Part shown: one piece after another, positions 19,290 through 29,295 of the stretch
How the letters are laid out: each line of letters starts with the position of its first letter
Numbering within the stretch: the first letter of the stretch is position 1
DNA from: Brettanomyces bruxellensis
Taxonomy: Eukaryota > Ascomycota > Pichiomycetes > Pichiales > Pichiaceae
Length of the DNA: 64,000 bases
Assembly: GCF_011074885.1 (NCBI RefSeq)
Contig: NC_054687.1
Span: forward strand, 868,001-932,000
Direction: 5' to 3'
Position numbers and translations under genes: made by a program
The notes under the pieces: model-generated
Database searches by the model: none
What the model was told of the DNA's origin: nothing
Seen by the model: the letters and a program-made list of their open reading frames with translations, nothing else

Positions 19290-20822
19290 ATGTCCTACAG
19301 CGCACACACCCGGACACCAGAAGCAGGATCGACCGCATACGAAAACCAACAGGCACAGCAAGCAGAAAACCTGCACGAGAAGCGCCACCCCGCATCTGAA
19401 ACAGGTCGTGCAAGCATCACCACGTCAACAGGTGCACAGCTGCAGCAGCAGTACCAATACGGATACCCGATGTCCTACGAGTCGTACGTGAACCAATCGG
19501 GGGACAGTCACAGCCAGCCGCTCGCGTCCGCGCAGGGCATCATGCCTGCGGGGCAGCAGGGCGCTTATCAGAAGGCGCAGTTAGCCTATCCATACTACCG
19601 CAGCTCCGCGCAGGTTGGCGCCGTTCAGCCGGGCGGTAGCGCCGTCTCCACCCCTGGGTATTCTCCCGTGTATTATTCCGCGCAGGGATATCCGGCGACG
19701 GGAGGCGTCCCTGCGCCCAGCGCACAGAGCGCAACTCCGGAGTACCAGGATTCCGTTTTGCCCTCGGGTGCCAGCGCAGGCGGTTACTACCAGGCCACCT
19801 CCGCATACACCAACGGCGGCTACTACTACGGTCAGCCGGCGCCGGGTCCAGCATCTGCCGCAGGTACGGCTGCGGGTCCCGGCACAGCCTTGGGCGCTGG
19901 GGCGCTCGACCCCGGCGCAAGAAGAGCACCCAGGCGCTCCGTTCTGAAACCAAAGATTACAACAACAATGTGGGAAGACGAGAAGACTCTTTGCTATCAA
20001 GTTGAAGCCAACGGTGTTATTGTGGTACGAAGAGCCGACAACGATATGATAAACGGTACAAAACTATTAAACGTTACAAAAATGACCAGAGGCCGCAGAG
20101 ATGGAATATTAAAGGCTGAAAAAATAAGGGATGTCGTTAAGATAGGCTCGCTACACTTGAAAGGAATTTGGATTCCATTCGAGCGCGCAGCGGCTATGGC
20201 TAAGCGCGAGGGAATATACGATTTACTATATCCTCTTTTCGTGAAAGATCTTGCTTCGCTTATTCAGCAAGGGACGCCTGTTGATGCACCAGATATGATG
20301 GGGAGCGCATCTTCGACGCTTTCGTATGGCGCGGCCGGATATAAGCCGCTGCCCGTGCTCCCGGGAGCGCAGGAGGTGCGCACACCCGCCGGTGTCCAGG
20401 CGCCGCCACAGCAGCAGCAATCTGCAGGCGCGCAGAGGGCGCAACAGGCGCAGCCGCAACAACAGCAGACATACTATTACTACCCAAATGATCTGGACCA
20501 GGCATATTACTCGGGACCCACAATTCAGCGCCAAGCGGTTCAGGCGCCTGCACAATCGGAGCAGCATCAGTTTTCACAGCAGCCATATTTTCCATATTAC
20601 TCGCAGATGCAGTATATGGCAAAGCCGCAGGGCATGGAGCAAGCGCAACCGCGGACTCAGCCGCAGCTACAACCGCAACCACAACCGCAACCACAGGCGC
20701 AGGCGCAAGCGCAACAGCAGCAGCAGCAGCAGCAACTCTATGCGCAACCGCTGGGCCAGCAAAAAGACAGAATACAGCAAGAAGGACCACTTGTGGCAAA
20801 AAGTGATTCTGCACAGAAATAG
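19290..20822 (+). CDS. EFG1: EFG1/StuA-type APSES transcription factor
   Basis: 510 residues. A Ser/Tyr/Gln/Ala-rich N-terminal region leads into an APSES DNA-binding domain at about 220-327, with its hallmark segments [50 protein letters not shown] and [13 protein letters not shown] Gln/Pro/Ala-rich C terminus follows, with CAG/CAA runs. Family knowledge: the Efg1/Phd1/Sok2/StuA group controls filamentous growth, morphology and metabolism downstream of cAMP-PKA. With one such gene in view I cannot tell whether it is the EFG1 orthologue or an EFH1/SOK2-type paralogue. The flanking parts are GC-rich in codon use but the APSES core is AT-rich. The 4.6-kb spacer upstream fits a heavily regulated gene. 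Confidence 0.85.
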   Translation: MSYSAHTRTPEAGSTAYENQQAQQAENLHEKRHPASETGRASITTSTGAQLQQQYQYGYPMSYESYVNQSGDSHSQPLASAQGIMPAGQQGAYQKAQLAYPYYRSSAQVGAVQPGGSAVSTPGYSPVYYSAQGYPATGGVPAPSAQSATPEYQDSVLPSGASAGGYYQATSAYTNGGYYYGQPAPGPASAAGTAAGPGTALGAGALDPGARRAPRRSVLKPKITTTMWEDEKTLCYQVEANGVIVVRRADNDMINGTKLLNVTKMTRGRRDGILKAEKIRDVVKIGSLHLKGIWIPFERAAAMAKREGIYDLLYPLFVKDLASLIQQGTPVDAPDMMGSASSTLSYGAAGYKPLPVLPGAQEVRTPAGVQAPPQQQQSAGAQRAQQAQPQQQQTYYYYPNDLDQAYYSGPTIQRQAVQAPAQSEQHQFSQQPYFPYYSQMQYMAKPQGMEQAQPRTQPQLQPQPQPQPQAQAQAQQQQQQQQLYAQPLGQQKDRIQQEGPLVAKSDSAQK

Positions 20823-21150
20823 AGTCACCTGTACGATAGAAAATATAAAGTTAGCAGTTCTTCAGTTAGAGCCAATCAGCGCTTTTAGTTTTTGATGTTG
20901 CTTACACATTTCCAGCTTAAGAAATAATAGAATATGGCTCTAGAAGAAAAATGCCACCTATCATATTAACCAGCATATAAAAGGCAATTTTTATTTAGCT
21001 TTATTGGAATTCTTTTGTCTATCACTGTACACGTACGCACGCACAAGCATGCATGGATCACCGGCAGAAAATTTTTATTTTATGATTTAATTTTTACTTT
21101 ATGCTTTCTTTTCATTAGTGATTTTTGCCTTTATGCACGTTTCCTTTTGT

Positions 21151-21232
21151 CACATTTGTTTCCCTCACATTTGCTTTAGTCACATTTGTTTCAACCATAT
21201 TTGCTTCAACCACATTTGCTTTAGTCACATTT
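21151..21232. repeat. 15-base tandem repeat, 5.5 copies
   Basis: Units of the type CACATTTGCTTTAGT / CACATTTGTTTCAAC in exact 15-base register, about 330 bases past the EFG1-like stop codon. Confidence 0.8.
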
Positions 21233-22278
21233 ATTTATTCCCTTTATTCCTTTTTTCCCTTTAATCCCATCATTCCCATTTCTGCTATCATTTTGTGTTT
21301 CCCCCTATGTTTTCTTCTCTTTCTGATTTAAATGCATTCGGAAAAAGAGAAAATTTCTCCCGCTCTTCTTCACATTCACATTTTTTAATGTTTTCCTCTC
21401 TGCAAACCTGTCTAATCCCACACCTACTTCCAAAATGAACTTTCGGTATACCGCGTGTTTTTCTCCGTCGGAATATTACTACAATATTTACTCGTGGGAT
21501 CTCAGACTCATAACCCTTCAAAAAGACTCACAGAAATATTGTCGGCGGATTGTTTTATTCATTCTAATATGCTGTACTTGTGCTTTTTGCCTTTTTCTTG
21601 GAAAGTCTCTAGGGCCGCCTTTTTCTGCCCCAAATTTTTGTCCAAACAAGCAAGCATCCTCCGATTTCCAATCCCACCCACACCTTTTCTAACGCTCTAT
21701 TTTTGGGATCCCACCTTTTTAATGCACTCCGGCAGACTTTTTGCCTGTTCAAGTTTCCGTGATTGCCGGAGACCACTTTGTGTAATAATTTTATTGTTTT
21801 GTGCACCTCATTTTACAATTCCTCCCATACTAATAGATGTACTCCCATATATTGACATAAACAAAAGAATATTACCCACTTAGTTGTCGATCACGGCGCG
21901 GCAAATATTTTTTCCGAGACCTTATTCATTTTAAAAAATTACTTGTCTTAGTTTGGACAAAATATGCGGATATTATTACACGAGGCAACCGCAGATGCAT
22001 AATCAATGCTTACCCTTCGTAAGGGTCCACATTTTTTTTTTGTTGCTGCCTTTATAATAATTCGTGATTTTCATCCCACATTTGCTTTATTGCCCACTCT
22101 CAACCAGCCCTCTTTCCATAGGTCCCGTAATTCTAGACCATTTCCGCATGTGCTTTTCATAAGATTTATCTTGAGTTTTAATACCTTCCATGTGACATTG
22201 CGATATTTCTTTTACGTTCTGGCGAGGGAGGCGTCTCGTCGATCGACTCGGAAGTGCTTTTTTACTATTAAGTCCGAA

Positions 22279-22392
22279 ACGCACATGCATGCGTGCGTGC
22301 ATACATATACACGTACATACAAATGCACGTATAAATTTACATACGTATGCACCTATATATCTACGTATGTATGCACCTGTATATACATACAT
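22279..22392. repeat. Alternating purine-pyrimidine tract
   Basis: Over 100 bases dominated by GCATGCGTGCGTGCATACAT-like and TACGTATGCACCTATATA-like words, with the segment ACGTATG-ATGCACCT(A/G)TATAT occurring about twice. Such DNA can adopt Z-form or cruciform structure. It is not coding as far as I can tell. Confidence 0.65.
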
Positions 22393-23161
22393 TTTTACAT
22401 TCAACCGCTAGTGTTTAAGAGCGAGATTTATCACTGAATGCATAACACATGCTAATATGTGCATTTGTATAGACTATCATCAGAATACCTTCTGAGTCCA
22501 CCTTACTCGTGAATAAATTTCTGAGAATCATTCTGAAAATCTTAATGAGACATATATACTACGTTCTGTTTTCAGTTCTGCTTTAAGAGTAAGTTTGACA
22601 GTGATTTAAGCAAATCCTCATTCAATCAGAGCATTTCTTGCTCTTGGTTAGTCTGATGTTGCTTTTTGCATATAATATTACCTGTGCACTTTTCTTTGAT
22701 GCTACAGTTCTACATTTGATAGTATGCACACAGGCTTAATTATGTACCATAACTGGTTGTTACACTATGAGTATTGTTTTGCATGCGGTAGAAGATACCT
22801 TCCTACACATTTTTTCTTGCAGTATGTAGTAGGTGATATTATGGCTGATAGCCTTAGTTCAGCTTTTTCATTTCATTCTGTCTTCTTGTTTGGTTAAACA
22901 AATTCGAATATATCTGTACATTATTCGTGCTTTTGCAGTAAGCTGAAGTATTTTCAATTTGTAACAGCGAAACTGAGGTTTATATATCTGGAATGAACCT
23001 TTCATATCCCTACTTTATCAAAGTGAAGATATACATGTATATGCAATCTGATTCTTACCAATTACTACCTTCATCGACAGAAATATTCATCACCAAAATT
23101 TTCGGTCGAATAATTTTTCAATTTTTTTTTCCCTAATTTTATTATTTTTTTGCTATACGTT

Positions 23162-23173
23162 TGAAAATTTTCA
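23162..23173. promoter_or_regulatory. RRPE-like element upstream of RRP8
   Basis: TGAAAATTTTCA, about 90 bases upstream of the RRP8 ATG and palindromic. It matches the ribosome-biogenesis RRPE core found upstream of PWP1 and RRP5 in this window. Confidence 0.6.
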
Positions 23174-23262
23174 CGGCAGTACTTTCCCAAGACTTGCCAG
23201 TCAGTTACAAATCAGTTACAACTTCACGATACAAATAACTAAAAGCCATCAGTTATACAAAA

Positions 23263-24470
23263 ATGCCGTTATTTAGTGTTAAGGGATGGGGCTTGGATAA
23301 CGAGAAAGTGGCGCCTGGAGTGTCTAAATCAACAAAAGGCAAAAAACAGAAAAGTGAAAAAGTCAATAAAGTGAAAGATGACAAAAGACAAGGTAGTAAA
23401 CATAAGATGATGGATTCGGAGAAAGATGATGATACCAGGAAGCATAAAAAGCAGAAACACAAGGCAGATCAAAAGAAGCCGATTGCGGGAAAGAATATAG
23501 GGAAACAGCAAGTATATTCTGATCAGCATGAAAAGACAGATGATGACAGTAATAAAAAAGAAGATGTTGCACCACCTAAAGCACCAATGAATATGGATGT
23601 GTCAAAACTTACGCCATTGCAAAAGAAAATGTTAAGCAAATTGTCTGGGTCGAGATTCAGATGGATAAATGAACAGTTTTATACCACGGATTCGGACAAA
23701 GCATTCGAAATCATTCGAAAACAACCTGATTTGTTTGAAGAGTATCACAAAGGATTCAGATCACAGGTTGAATCGTGGCCGGAAAACCCGGTGGACTTGT
23801 ATATTAAGCGTTTGGTGTTCAGGGGGGTCTCAAAGCCGGCTAATTCACCAGGTGGACTTCCTGGCTTGAGAAATGATAAAAAGAGAACTGTTGTTGTTGC
23901 AGATATGGGATGTGGTGAAGCAGAACTAGCAACACAGGTTGACAGGTTTCTTGAATTTATAGAAAAGACCACAAGAAGGCTTTGAAAGTGTTCAAGAAGA
24001 AGTACGGGGGAGATAAGTTTGTTTCTGCAAGAAATAAGAGAATCGAGATAAAAGTGCATTCTTTCGATCTAGACAAAGTCAACGATAATGTGACAGTTGC
24101 CGATATAAAGAATGTTCCAATGGATGACGAATCATGTACAGTTGTTGTTTTCTGTCTTTCTCTAATGGGAACAAATTTCTTAGACTTTATTAAAGAGGCA
24201 TATCGAATTCTCACACCTGGAGGAGAGCTCTGGATAGCAGAGATTCAATCCCGGTTGGCCGATAGTACGGGAGAGGAGTTTTCCAATACGATAACGAAGC
24301 TTGGCTTTAGACATAAGCAAACTGATACTTCCAACAAAATGTTTACGAGATTCGACTTTTTCAAACCATTAAAGCCTGAAAGATTGGATGTTCAAAGCAT
24401 ACAGGGAATAAGGGAAAGCGGGAATGAGGGCCAGTGGCTTTTGAAGCCATGCATTTATAAAAGGAGGTGA
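23263..24470 (+). CDS. RRP8: RRP8 25S rRNA m1A methyltransferase, frameshifted
   Basis: Nucleolar Rossmann-fold methyltransferase that makes the m1A mark in helix 25.1 of 25S rRNA. The first frame gives a Lys-rich N terminus (about 1-105), then LSGSRFRWINEQFYT and the SAM motif VADMGCGEAELA near 212, and stops at 23985 shortly after FLEFIEK. The family sequence continues in the -1 frame: VHSFDLDKVND, VADIKNVPMDDES, VVFCLSLMGTNFLDFIKEAYRI and TPGGELWIAEIQSR, with stop at 24470. The switch must occur at 23962-23970, within GAAAAGACC; one extra A there would give a 402-residue protein, compared with 392 in S. cerevisiae. No intron signals are present. A lost base is more likely than a true pseudogene. 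Confidence 0.88.
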
Positions 24471-24970
24471 AATAGGTGTATAAAAATTAGTTTAATAAAT
24501 AGAACGGGTATTTCATTCAGACATGCTGCAAGAATTTTGTAGGGGAAAAAGATTGAGAAAGTAGAAATATGAAGGATCAAAAAGTGTGTGAGTTTATGGA
24601 AAGTACAAGCGAATAATGTAGAGTGAATAAATGAGGAATATTAGATAAGGTATAGTAGATAAGGTATAGTAGAAATGGTATAATAGATAAGGTATAGTAG
24701 AAAATGTATAGTGGAAAATGTATAGTAGAAATACTAAGGACTGAGAAATTAAATATCAAGATAATAAAATATAAAAGTGGATGAAAAACTAAGAATCCAA
24801 GAATAAATTTATCGCTGTCAATTTGGAAAAGGATCAAGGATGTATTTACGTTTGCATCCTTCTCAATCTTCTTTATTCCATATTAATTTATAACAGCCTG
24901 CACCAAACTTTCATCATAATATTTAACTATCTATTCAAGGCCCTCACATAAGTCTATTCAGCTATTTGAA
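24471..24970. other. Spacer RRP8 / Ca3427-like gene
   Basis: A 500-base AT-rich spacer with a minisatellite at 24641-24731. The second half is the likely promoter of the downstream gene. Nothing else is recognised. Confidence 0.5.
24641..24731. repeat. GATAAGGTATAGTA minisatellite
   Basis: About six imperfect 14-15-base units of GATAAGGTATAGTA / GAAAATGTATAGT in tandem, downstream of RRP8. Confidence 0.75.
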
Positions 24971-25867
24971 ATGTCATTACAGCACAAAGTTACCGTTGGA
25001 TATATTCCAGAACATTTCTCAGTCCCTCTTTTGCTTGCTAGAGATCACAAAATTTTTGACAACCTCAAATTATCAGTGGAATTTATTCCTTGCCCCGAAG
25101 GCTCGGGAAGATTGATCTCTCTACTAAAGAGCAAAGAGATCGATATTGCAATTGGACTAACGGAAGCGTTTGTAAGAGGTCTCTGTCAAGGAGATGACTC
25201 TTACCAGATTCAAGGAGAATATGTCAAATCACCATTATGTTGGGCTATTTCTACTGGTTATGGTAGAGATGACATTGAAGATGAGGCCGATCTGACTAAA
25301 GGCAATACTGCAAAAGTTGGTGTCAGTCGTATTGGCTCCGGTTCGTATGTAATGTCATATGTTCTTGCCCTAAAGCTCAAGTTAGGTGAGTCCCCCTTTG
25401 AGTTTGAGGTTTTACACAATTTCCAAAACCTACGAGCTTCCGTCAACAAACAAACTACCGATATCTTCTTATGGGAGTATTTCACAACAAAGAAGTACTA
25501 CGAAAACAAGGAACTTAAGCAAATTGGTGAAATTTGCACGCCTTGGTCCTCCTGGGTCGTTGTCTCCTCTAGATCACGTGACTTGAGCCCATCTTTGGGA
25601 TTGTTTTTGGATGGTCTTCAAAGGGGAATCCAGTATTATCAGGAACACCAAGAAGAAGCAATTGATTACATATTGGAGTACCTGGATTACAATTCAAAGA
25701 CTGATCTTCAACAGTGGGCCAAAAGGACTGTTTTTTCGAACAATGTACGTTTAGTTGATTTTCGACGAAACATTATTGAGACCAAGGACGTTCTCCGGTT
25801 GGCCGGGGTGGTCGATAATGAAGATGACGTAATTTTGGAAAGGCTTCATGAAGGTGTGCGGCAATAA
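24971..25867 (+). CDS. THI5/SsuA-fold solute-binding-like protein (Ca3427 type)
   Basis: 298 residues. The sequence reads as a type II periplasmic-binding-protein fold of the NMT1/THI5-SsuA group: VTVGYIPEHFSVPLLLARD at the start, LISLLKSKEIDIAIGLTEAF near 55, and a second lobe with VGVSRIGSGSYVMSY near 120. It resembles the Candida albicans protein Ca3427, whose structure shows this fold but whose ligand is not established. There is no signal peptide, so it is presumably cytosolic and not part of a transporter. It lacks the CCCFC-type cysteine motif of the suicide enzyme Thi5, so thiamine-pyrimidine synthesis is unlikely. The start is the first ATG. Function unknown. Confidence 0.75.
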   Translation: MSLQHKVTVGYIPEHFSVPLLLARDHKIFDNLKLSVEFIPCPEGSGRLISLLKSKEIDIAIGLTEAFVRGLCQGDDSYQIQGEYVKSPLCWAISTGYGRDDIEDEADLTKGNTAKVGVSRIGSGSYVMSYVLALKLKLGESPFEFEVLHNFQNLRASVNKQTTDIFLWEYFTTKKYYENKELKQIGEICTPWSSWVVVSSRSRDLSPSLGLFLDGLQRGIQYYQEHQEEAIDYILEYLDYNSKTDLQQWAKRTVFSNNVRLVDFRRNIIETKDVLRLAGVVDNEDDVILERLHEGVRQ

Positions 25868-26337
25868 TTGCATGTTATTTATGTACTATTTAATTGTATT
25901 TTGAATATCCTTGATATCTTTTCACTTTTTTGTTGTTCTATGTAGGTGTCCCCAACAAAACTTGATTGAGAAACGAATTGAAACGAAAAAAAAAAAAAAT
26001 AGAATAAAATAAATCCGCCGATCGACGCGGAGTCGTTAAATTTTTAATTTTCACAGTCGCCGCATGTGATTTTTGACTGCTAGTCCACGCGCCTCGTTAA
26101 ACAAATTGAACCCCTTGCTAATTGTAGAAATCATTATTTGAATCATCGCTCTTTTTCAGTAGGCACATTTGGACTTGGCACAATTAGGCATCCATAGGAT
26201 TTGTACCAGGGGTATATCGAGTGCAGTTTTGGGTTTCCTATTACTATTTTGTCACGCCTGTTAAATTATTCTCCACATTTCAGAAATACCTTGCATCTCA
26301 TCATTTTTGTATCGCACACACATTTTTCAGCTAGACG
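25868..26337. promoter_or_regulatory. Upstream region of the INO4-like gene
   Basis: A 470-base spacer between two rightward genes. After an A-run at 25987-25999 comes a GC-richer patch (26014-26095) containing GCCGATCGACGCGG and the E-box CATGTG at 26063. The rest is AT-rich. Confidence 0.5.
26063..26068. promoter_or_regulatory. CATGTG E-box, possible UASINO
   Basis: CATGTGATTT, sharing the CATGTG core of the Ino2/Ino4 site (CATGTGAAAT), 270 bases upstream of a gene that encodes an Ino4-like bHLH factor. A six-base match can arise by chance, so autoregulation is only a suggestion. Confidence 0.35.
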
Positions 26338-27680
26338 ATGAAGCCTCTCACAGCAGATGGAATCCAACATCAGAAAAATGCACAAAGTGGCCGGAGCTTG
26401 GCACAACAGTCTGCAATGGATCTCCTTGGTTTAACCAGAACTTTTGAATCGTCCAATCACAATTCACCACGTACGAAATCCCCAACATCAGCCACAGATG
26501 CCGATTTCGAGGCTGCATACTTGCTCATGACATCCGATCCACTGAAATCAAGCAGTTTTGCCTCTTTGGGTATACCGTCAGCTGCTACACACCGCCAAAT
26601 TTTGATGATTTAGTGCGAACAAGGTTTTCTCCTCAACGGGAAACGGACACATACCCATTTCCAGCCCATCCAGCAAGATCTGTGACTTATAACAGTCAAC
26701 CGGTGGGCAGTAACAGTTCCTCCATTCATGCTTTAAGCAATTCTCAGGTGGGTCCTACAAGCAGTATTGAAAAGCAGCATTTAAATGCGGGCCTTGCCGA
26801 ACAAAGCATCCCGGATCCCGTCCAGGGAACAAACTATTTGCCGCAAATACAACAAATTCCAACATCAAATTATCACACACCGCCTCCTATTTCACCAGTG
26901 CCGCCTACAACATCAACCGTTTCTCCAAACACAAGAGTTCTTCTGAATACATTCAACAATCTCAACTATAGCGTATCGTCAAAAACGGCAATGAACGACT
27001 GGGGGGTCCCAAATCAACAATATTCGCATCTGGCACCAAACAACAGTGCACCACCTTCCGGGAACGCCACTGGGCATAGTGTTTCGAACATTTTGGGCCA
27101 ATCACAGCGGGAAAACCACCCAGGAATGGCAAATTCCTCCGGGCAGTCGACAGAATTGCTTTCCATGACTGAAACTTCCGCTTTAGAGAATTTTCTCGAC
27201 TCTATAGCGAGCGACGTGAGTTTCGACAAGTTGGCAAAGCAATGGTCGTCGATCGACCCGGGGAGTTCGGCCAATAGTCTCAAGGAACAAATGCAGGATG
27301 GAACTGCAGCAAGAATTAGCATTCCGCCAACACAAAGACAGGATGTTGGTGAAAAATCGATTCTTCCGGGTCGTATTTTGGTGGAAAATGGGAAGGTGAA
27401 AGAGCAGTCAAAGCAGGTGCTGACAGATGAGGAAAAAAAACAGAATCATACAATTTCAGAACAGAAACGACGACTCATGATCCGAAGCTCGTTTCTCAAA
27501 TTATCCCAACTCTTGGATAAATCCAAGTTTGAACAGACTTTGCAGGATCGCCGGAAGAGCAAGAGTAAGCGGAAGGCCATGTCCAAGTACAATGTGCTTA
27601 ATCGGGCAGTTATAGAAATAGAACTTCTTGAGGCACAGAATGAAAAGTTGCGGAAATTGTGCCAGCAGTGGGGGGAATAA
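26338..27680 (+). CDS. INO4-like bHLH transcription factor, frameshifted
   Basis: Two overlapping frames. The first (26338-26613, 91 codons) begins MKPLTADGIQHQ. The second joins it by a -1 step somewhere in about 26540-26592, since PPNFDDLVRTRFSPQ reads on in the second frame before the first frame stops. One added base would give about 447 residues. The middle is Ser/Pro/Asn-rich and disordered. A basic helix-loop-helix lies at the C terminus (about 360-440): QNHTISEQKRRLMIRSSF for basic region and helix 1, a Lys/Arg-rich loop, and a helix ending in EAQNEKLRKLCQ. The NHxxSEQKRR pattern and the closing NEKLRK resemble Ino4, which pairs with Ino2 to activate phospholipid synthesis genes. It is much longer than S. 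cerevisiae Ino4 (151 residues). The family call is good; orthology is moderate. Confidence 0.65.
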
Positions 27681-28158
27681 TGCTTTATATATGCACTGCG
27701 AAATTAGTGGGCTTTTATTTATCTTTATTTTATTTACTTTTATGTTTCTCTCTCCCGGGTTTTGCGTTTGAGACCCTTGGCTTGTTTATTGGCAAAAATG
27801 AGCATTATAAATAGAAATGAAAGCAAAAGCAACTAGGCCGATGCTTTGAACCCGAAATAGGAAAAGCCGCCCAGGAGATGCGGATGTGAGCTAGAAACAA
27901 GGATTCGCGAAATACTGGCATCACTTATATAGAAATGGGACAGAAATAGAATGCGAATAAAGCGGGTTGCCGGAATGACAATAGAGTTGGATGTATAATT
28001 TTTAGGAACAACAAAAAAAAAAAAAAAAATAGAAATCGTATTTTCAGTTGACCAAACGTAAATAAAGAAGATTTGCATTTTGATCTAGGAAACAACATAT
28101 CCTTCTACTCATGTTTTCCTCCATTTTTTATTAACGTTTAGAAAAAATATTTGGCATT
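27681..28158. other. Spacer between the INO4-like and coiled-coil genes
   Basis: AT-rich, with an A-run at 28012-28028. It contains the end of the INO4-like transcript and the promoter of the next gene. No other feature is seen. Confidence 0.5.
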
Positions 28159-29295
28159 ATGGCATTTAAGATGTCTTCGGACGTGCAGCCGCAATTGCAC
28201 AAATTTGTGGAGGATTACCATTATGCAAAGAATTCACCTAATCACTCAGCCTTGTCTTCTCAAGACGGTGAATTCAGTAGTTCAAACAACGAAGATGACA
28301 CAAATAAGGATTCACTCAAGACGATACCATCATCTGAAATCAAGCGAATGTTTTCAAGGCGGCAGAATCGTCTACAACGTCGGTTTTCTCAGAATTTAGG
28401 GGCGACAGATCAGGATCATCTAAATCAAGAGCAGATAAATACAGCAGAGTCAAACATGAAGAAAAAAGAGCAAACTCGTCCCCATCTACCCCCACCAGTC
28501 TCGGTTGCTCCAAAATCATCTGAAGCCGAACCCAGGGGGCAAAGCCACAAGGTGGAATTTGTCGAATCAAGCACACCAATGCGAAGCCCGTACCTTAACG
28601 CGTCAGTGAGTGCACAACGTCCAGAAATTCGAGAAGTACATCATGGGCATTTTGATTATGCCCCTGAGTTTAGGCCACAATCAACCTCAGAGAGTATTCG
28701 GCGTCTTGATAGGTCTGTATTTGATGAAAGAGAGCATGAGACAAGTGCAATGGAGGAAAATAATGTGAACATATACAAGGAGCTGAAAAAAAAGGATGAG
28801 AAGATCAATCAACTTGAGAAAACACTTCAACAGTACAAGGCACACTTGGACGAGCTACAGCAAGAGATGCATTCCTATCGGGAGGTGCCCAGTAATCGGC
28901 AAGTGCCGAAACCAGAGCCACAGTCTGACAATCTGACAGCAAGAGTGAAACTATGTGGGGCAGGAGAGAGAATTCTTGATGAGACGGATTTTGGGTCGAA
29001 CTATTACACGCTATACATGGATAATCTCCAGAATGTGAGCTGGGTTGGTGCCACCAACAGCCTTAAGAACATTTTGAACAAGTTTGGAATCACATACGAT
29101 GAGCTTAGGGGATATATAAAGTTTTTGGGTGAAGACGAGGTTCAGTTCATCCAGGATTTGCATCAGGAGCTACACGGCCGGCCGTTGAAGCTTAATCGGC
29201 AAAACAGAGACCTCATGCACGATTGCTTTAAGGTGATGCTTGAAGAAGTTCATCGCTTGCGAATTCGGGCAGAAAGAGATGAAGGAAGAAGATAG
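28159..29295 (+). CDS. Unknown coiled-coil protein
   Basis: 378 residues that I do not recognise. The N-terminal half is polar and probably disordered, with an Arg-rich patch (EIKRMFSRRQNRLQRRFS near 55). A coiled coil is evident at about 198-245 (YKELKKKDEKINQLEKTLQQ and onward). The last ~100 residues look folded and helical: YYTLYMDNLQNVSWVGATNS, then a motif with FGITYDELRGYIKFLG, and LHQELHGRPLKLNRQNRDLM. A disordered basic N terminus, coiled coil and C-terminal helical domain is a common plan for spindle-pole or cytoskeletal scaffold proteins, but that is only an analogy. A second ATG four codons in is equally possible as start. Confidence 0.7.
   Translation: MAFKMSSDVQPQLHKFVEDYHYAKNSPNHSALSSQDGEFSSSNNEDDTNKDSLKTIPSSEIKRMFSRRQNRLQRRFSQNLGATDQDHLNQEQINTAESNMKKKEQTRPHLPPPVSVAPKSSEAEPRGQSHKVEFVESSTPMRSPYLNASVSAQRPEIREVHHGHFDYAPEFRPQSTSESIRRLDRSVFDEREHETSAMEENNVNIYKELKKKDEKINQLEKTLQQYKAHLDELQQEMHSYREVPSNRQVPKPEPQSDNLTARVKLCGAGERILDETDFGSNYYTLYMDNLQNVSWVGATNSLKNILNKFGITYDELRGYIKFLGEDEVQFIQDLHQELHGRPLKLNRQNRDLMHDCFKVMLEEVHRLRIRAERDEGRR

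Larger units (their letters stand above)
20823..23262. other. 2.4-kb spacer between EFG1-like and RRP8
   Basis: Holds the 3' end of the EFG1-like gene and the RRP8 promoter. It contains a 15-base tandem repeat (21151-21232), a T-rich stretch, and an alternating purine-pyrimidine tract (22279-22392). The open frame over 22006-22437 is low in protein character and overlaps that tract. An RRPE-like element lies at 23162-23173. No RNA gene is recognised. Confidence 0.55.

Noticed and set aside
22006..22437. 143-codon plus-strand open frame
   Set aside because: Its second half is the alternating purine-pyrimidine tract (YTRTYKCTYKFTY-like), and the first half has no protein character.
23962..23985. 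Programmed -1 ribosomal frameshift in RRP8
   Set aside because: There is no X XXY YYZ slippery heptamer (the site reads GAAAAGACC) and no obvious downstream structure. The family is not known to use recoding, and three other genes show the same kind of break.
26471..26581. Intron joining the two INO4-like frames
   Set aside because: A GTACGA donor-like and a GTCAG acceptor-like word exist, but there is no TACTAAC or close variant between them, whereas both accepted introns in the window have the exact branch site.
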